From positions 1,612,001-1,676,000 of the forward strand of contig NZ_CP180212.1 of assembly GCF_047553015.1 (NCBI RefSeq): a stretch of 64,000 nt of DNA, written 5' to 3'. The notes under the pieces are model-generated. The model ran no database searches. It saw only the letters and a program-made list of their open reading frames with translations, and was not told the origin of the DNA. Below, piece after piece: positions 60,971-64,000 of the stretch. The translations under genes and the position numbers were made by a program. Position 1 is the first letter of the stretch. Each line of letters opens with the position of its first letter. Origin of the DNA: Carnobacterium_A sp047553015. Lineage in GTDB: Bacteria; Bacillota; Bacilli; Lactobacillales; Carnobacteriaceae.

Positions 60971-61915
60971 TTAATTAAACGATTTTTTCTTGAATTTAAA
61001 CATCTCACCCATATCTGCTGCCGCAGTAATTGAGCCACCTACAATAATTATTGCACAAACAATACTTCTCAAAGAGATTTCTTCGTTGAGTAGAACTGCT
61101 CCAAATACAATTGACCAAGCACAATAGGTAATATTTAAAGCCATCGCTTTAGAGGCACCAATTTTATTAATCGCTTTATAATAAAATAAATAAGACGTTG
61201 TACCAAACAATGCCGCTAACAGGATAATCCCTGCTGTTTGTGTAGGAATTAGTGATAAAGTAAACGACCAGCCTTTAACGAACGGTATAATAATCGCTCC
61301 ATAAAAAACAGCAGAGGTTAACTGTCTTATTTGTAGAGCCAGGTGGTCACTGATTTCTTGAGCCTTTAATCCGTAAGCTATAATAACGGCTTCTGAAGCC
61401 CACCCGATAACACACATAAAAGCAAACAAGAATCCTATTACCGTATTATTTGTTTCGCTACCACCAGGCGTATAGCCTAATGCGATTACTCCTAAAATAC
61501 TCACCGTTAATCCTGCTATTTGATACCCTTTCATTTTTTCTTTTAAAAAGATATAAGATAATAATGCCCCAACTCCTGGAAATAAGGCTGAGATGATTGC
61601 CGTATAGGCTGCACCGATATAGTTTATTGATAAAACATATCCCGTCATTCCGATAGGTCCACCAAGCAAGGCTGCTAGCACAATAATTTTTCCACTTCTT
61701 GTTTTTAATGCCGATAGTATTTTCTTCGACTCTTTTTTAATTCCCATATAAAACAGCATCCATAATGAAGAACACACATCATGGATAAATGTGCTGATAA
61801 ATGGTGCTAATAAAATAGCTTGTTCAGTCGATACAAATGGTGTCATAACTAAAGCAATACCTAGTATGACGGTATCTAATCCCCAAAAAAAACCTGCTAA
61901 TAAGCCATAAGCCAT
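60971..61915 (-). CDS. licB: Choline uptake permease of the lic locus (DMT/EamA superfamily)
   Basis: 314-residue transporter with ten hydrophobic helices and two EamA repeats. It begins MAYGLLAGFFWGLDTVILG, the form seen in LicB choline permeases, and has GGPIGMTGYVLSINYIGAAY and GTTSYLFYYKAINKIGASKAM. Position as the last gene of licD-licA-licC-licB, 23 nt after licC, supports the assignment. AGGAG 8 nt before the ATG decides the start. It would bring in the choline used for phosphorylcholine decoration of the cell envelope. Confidence 0.88.
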   Translation of the reverse strand: MAYGLLAGFFWGLDTVILGIALVMTPFVSTEQAILLAPFISTFIHDVCSSLWMLFYMGIKKESKKILSALKTRSGKIIVLAALLGGPIGMTGYVLSINYIGAAYTAIISALFPGVGALLSYIFLKEKMKGYQIAGLTVSILGVIALGYTPGGSETNNTVIGFLFAFMCVIGWASEAVIIAYGLKAQEISDHLALQIRQLTSAVFYGAIIIPFVKGWSFTLSLIPTQTAGIILLAALFGTTSYLFYYKAINKIGASKAMALNITYCAWSIVFGAVLLNEEISLRSIVCAIIIVGGSITAAADMGEMFKFKKKSFN

Positions 61916-61938
61916 AGTTCATTCTCCTAAACGTTTTT

Positions 61939-62832
61939 TCATTCTTTATCTTTTTTCAACTTCTTCGTTTCGTAGATATAAGAATAGGTTTCATTTTTTA
62001 TCAGACACTTAAAGCCCGTCGTTGCATCTTTTTCTTTTATCGGAGTAATCTTTAAGATCTCACTTTCTTTACAGTTTACTTGTTTAGAAATAGCTTCTAA
62101 AATTTTTGAACCAGTTGAATCGATGTAATCTGAATCGAACGTTCTCAGTTCGTCTAGCGTATCAAACTCAAAGATAATCTCTTTAGAATAGTGACGACTA
62201 TAAAGATCTAGTTCATTGATATGATTAAGATAAATGCTTTCCCATAATAATGGAGGTGTCTCCGGTTTATCATAGACAGCTTCTAAAATGGCTACAAATG
62301 TATTGGAAAAAGAACGTGAAAAAAAGACATGTCCTAACATTACCCAACTATTTTTACCGCCTATTTTTAGATCTGTTATTAAACCAGTCGCATCCGTTTC
62401 GATACACCATTCACCGGTTTCTCCTCCTTCATACACTGAAGAATAATAAGCAGTTGAAACATAAGGCTCAAAAACGTTTTGGGTAAAATAATTATCTGCT
62501 GAACAGATATACGTATTGCTTAGTTTTTCTCTAACAGCGTAAAGTGTTGAGTGATTATTACGAGTAGCATAATCAGGATTTTCTACTACTGTCACTTGAA
62601 ATTCTTCTACCAAATACTGAAACAATTCTTTTTTGAAACCTACTACAATTGTAATATCCTTAATTCCTGCTTCTTGTAATTGACGAATTTGTCGTTCAAT
62701 TAAGACTTGTCCTTTAACTTTTACCAATGATTTTGGGTATTCATAGGAAATAGGCGCAAATCGAGAAGAAAGTCCTGCAGCCATAATAATCGCGTTCTCA
62801 ACTTTAAGTAATGCCTGATCGTTTGTGCTCAT
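61939..62832 (-). CDS. licC: Choline-phosphate cytidylyltransferase with C-terminal extension
   Basis: 297-residue nucleotidyltransferase making CDP-choline. The N-terminal Rossmann-like domain has AIIMAAGLSSRFAP and PKSLVKVKGQVLIERQI (CTP loop with catalytic Lys), then ENPDYATRNNHSTLYA and the metal-binding CSADNYF. Pneumococcal LicC has about 229 residues; the extra part here, from about residue 240, includes SEILKITPIKEKDATTGF, which resembles residues 26-43 of the neighbouring LicA (SEIKNITYLKKGMTNDSF). It thus seems to carry a piece of a choline-kinase N-lobe. GGGGG 7 nt before the ATG supports the start. Gaps of 23 nt to licA and to licB suggest one operon. Confidence 0.88.
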   Translation of the reverse strand: MSTNDQALLKVENAIIMAAGLSSRFAPISYEYPKSLVKVKGQVLIERQIRQLQEAGIKDITIVVGFKKELFQYLVEEFQVTVVENPDYATRNNHSTLYAVREKLSNTYICSADNYFTQNVFEPYVSTAYYSSVYEGGETGEWCIETDATGLITDLKIGGKNSWVMLGHVFFSRSFSNTFVAILEAVYDKPETPPLLWESIYLNHINELDLYSRHYSKEIIFEFDTLDELRTFDSDYIDSTGSKILEAISKQVNCKESEILKITPIKEKDATTGFKCLIKNETYSYIYETKKLKKDKE

Positions 62833-62855
62833 TTTATTTCCCCCTGTTGTCTCAC

Positions 62856-63776
62856 TTATTCCAAAGTAAGGTTAGTCTTTGAAAGGAGTTCGTCTACAAC
62901 AATGGAATAATATTCTTTCGCATAATCGTATTGTTTTAGTGCATATTCACCAAAATCAACTCCTAAATCACTCTTATACTCACACCAGTTGCTCCAAAGT
63001 AACCCACCTATTGCCATGTAACAATAGATTTTGAGCCTTGTTTCCTCTGTACACTCACCGGAAAAATAACTATCAATCAGATAGTCTGTTTGTTCTCTAT
63101 TGTACATAGAATAAATAGCAAACATTCCTACATCAAAATGAGGATCTTGCATCGCAGCATACTCCCAATCAATAACAAAAACGTCCTCTTCTACGAATAG
63201 AAAATTATCTGAAACAGAATCAATATGGGCCAATACAAAATTTTTCGGTAGTTGATTGACTAGCTTTTCTAAAGATAACACATTTTTCTTTACCTCTGCG
63301 TAATCTTTAAATACTGATGGTTTACCTTGCCTTAAGCTTTCATAAAACTCAATTTCCTCAAAAGGATTAAAGGTATGAGCAACTTTTAAATCACTATTAT
63401 GAAATTCTCTTAACTTTTTCATACATTGTTGAACATCTTTTTGATCAAAGGGATCACTTACTCTTGCAGTCTCCCAAAATTCTGTTATCTTGATGCCGCT
63501 TTCATTCGAGATGTAAACAACATTGTCACTGATTTTTTTTCCTTTTAACACTCTATATACATCATACTCATTTGAGCGACTGATCAACTTATCTGTACCA
63601 GCACCAGGAATACGGATGATGTAACTTTTGTTTTTGACTTCAAACTTAAATGAATCATTTGTCATCCCTTTTTTTAGATACGTTATATTTTTTATTTCAC
63701 TTGGTTGGATAGTCATCACATCAGCAATAACAGCGATAACTGCTTGATCTAATCCTTTTTCATTTGAATTCCCCAT
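62856..63776 (-). CDS. licA: Choline kinase
   Basis: 306-residue kinase of the choline/ethanolamine kinase and aminoglycoside phosphotransferase superfamily, making phosphorylcholine. The N-lobe has GMTNDSFKFEVKNKSYIIR with the nucleotide-loop and Lys/Arg region; the catalytic loop is LAHIDSVSDNFLF (His-x-Asp-x4-Asn) and the metal Asp is in VFVIDWEYAAMQDPHFD. The WSNWCEY segment near the C-terminus could be part of the choline pocket. AAGGGAAG 6-7 nt before the ATG supports the start. No CAAT-type repeat, as seen in Haemophilus licA phase variation, is present at its start. Confidence 0.92.
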   Translation of the reverse strand: MGNSNEKGLDQAVIAVIADVMTIQPSEIKNITYLKKGMTNDSFKFEVKNKSYIIRIPGAGTDKLISRSNEYDVYRVLKGKKISDNVVYISNESGIKITEFWETARVSDPFDQKDVQQCMKKLREFHNSDLKVAHTFNPFEEIEFYESLRQGKPSVFKDYAEVKKNVLSLEKLVNQLPKNFVLAHIDSVSDNFLFVEEDVFVIDWEYAAMQDPHFDVGMFAIYSMYNREQTDYLIDSYFSGECTEETRLKIYCYMAIGGLLWSNWCEYKSDLGVDFGEYALKQYDYAKEYYSIVVDELLSKTNLTLE

Positions 63777-63799
63777 TTTTTTCTTCCCTTCTTATCTGT

Positions 63800-64000
63800 T
63801 TATTTTTGGGTATTAAAGTTGATTTCAATAATACCATGATGAGGTGCTTGCTCTTTTAGAGGTGGCATTGCCATATAATTGCCATAATTTTTCGTTAAGA
63901 TTTCATCGTATGCTCTTGGTACTGGAAACATATGCCCTTCAAAATCCCACTCAATTGAATCATAAAAGAATGCTTTTTTTAAAACGAATGAGTCATACGT
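63800..64000 (-). CDS. licD: Phosphorylcholine transferase LicD, C-terminal fragment (cut by window)
   Basis: The last 66 codons of a gene entering from the right edge. Sequence such as FEGHMFPVPRAYDEIL, KNYGNYMAMPP and PHHGIIEIN matches the C-terminus of LicD-family nucleotidyltransferases, which transfer phosphorylcholine from CDP-choline to a surface glycopolymer. Stop TAA at 63800-63802, 23 nt before licA, so it appears to be in the same operon. Confidence 0.85.
   Translation of the reverse strand, partial: TYDSFVLKKAFFYDSIEWDFEGHMFPVPRAYDEILTKNYGNYMAMPPLKEQAPHHGIIEINFNTQK

Noticed and set aside
63760..63800. Phase-variable repeats at the licA start, as in Haemophilus
   Set aside because: No tandem tetranucleotide or long homopolymer tract in the 5' part of licA.

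Overview
The window is a low-GC Gram-positive chromosome segment. The gene content (sortase and LPXTG adhesin, MalR/CcpA-type operators, strong AGGAGG ribosome sites, a mal locus built around maltose phosphorylase and maltose-6'-phosphate phosphatase, a TcyP cystine symporter and a phosphorylcholine lic locus) fits Lactobacillales. Carnobacteriaceae, most likely Carnobacterium, is my best guess, but no 16S or marker gene is present to prove it. I see no prophage, transposase or CRISPR array. Most genes are on the minus strand.

Layout. 1-2.2 kb: PTS EIICB and nanE (amino-sugar uptake), cut by the window edge. 2.4-9.4 kb: hemolysin III-like membrane protein, Spx-family regulator, M19 dipeptidase, a probable structured non-coding RNA (5045-5253), a ROK kinase with a nonsense-broken SGNH hydrolase, two glyoxalase-fold proteins and a frameshifted aldo-keto reductase. 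9.5-19.1 kb: a galactose-type ABC importer (mglBAC) with a small membrane protein, its probable control module (sugar-binding lipoprotein, YesM-like kinase, YesN-like regulator), and a DUF368/PopT undecaprenyl-phosphate translocase. 19.2-28 kb: tRNA-Leu(GAG), a class A sortase and a 2542-residue LPXTG adhesin with 14 SpaA/Cna-B-like domains. 28.5-38 kb: beta-helix protein, SprT, AlkD, Tex, two metallophosphoesterases and an OpuC/EgtU-type ABC transporter, followed by about 730 bp with no intact gene. 38.7-45.4 kb: TcyP, a Ca2+-type P-ATPase, an alkyltransferase-like protein and a guanine-riboswitch-controlled purine permease. 45.6-45.8 kb: a cluster of DnaA boxes far from any dnaA gene. 46-53.8 kb: the maltose locus. 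53.9-60.8 kb: glutathione reductase, xanthine/uracil-type permease, a two-gene glycosyltransferase operon and a cytidine-deaminase-fold enzyme. 61-64 kb: licD(partial)-licA-licC-licB.

How the genes work together. Maltose enters through MalT as maltose-6'-phosphate, MapP removes the phosphate, MalP phosphorolyses maltose to glucose and beta-glucose-1-phosphate, mutarotase and beta-phosphoglucomutase finish the conversion, and MalR represses the divergent promoters through operators that I can see embedded in them. The mgl importer carries a perfect CcpA cre site downstream of its promoter and an attenuating hairpin between mglB and mglA. The lic genes import choline, phosphorylate it, activate it with CTP and transfer it to a cell-surface glycopolymer.

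The least ordinary items are the isolated DnaA-box cluster, the roughly 209-nt structured RNA with its own promoter and terminator, the exact 1119-bp (four-domain) super-repeat in the adhesin, a LicC C-terminal extension resembling the LicA kinase N-lobe, an uncharacterised glycosyltransferase pair, and three signs of local gene decay.
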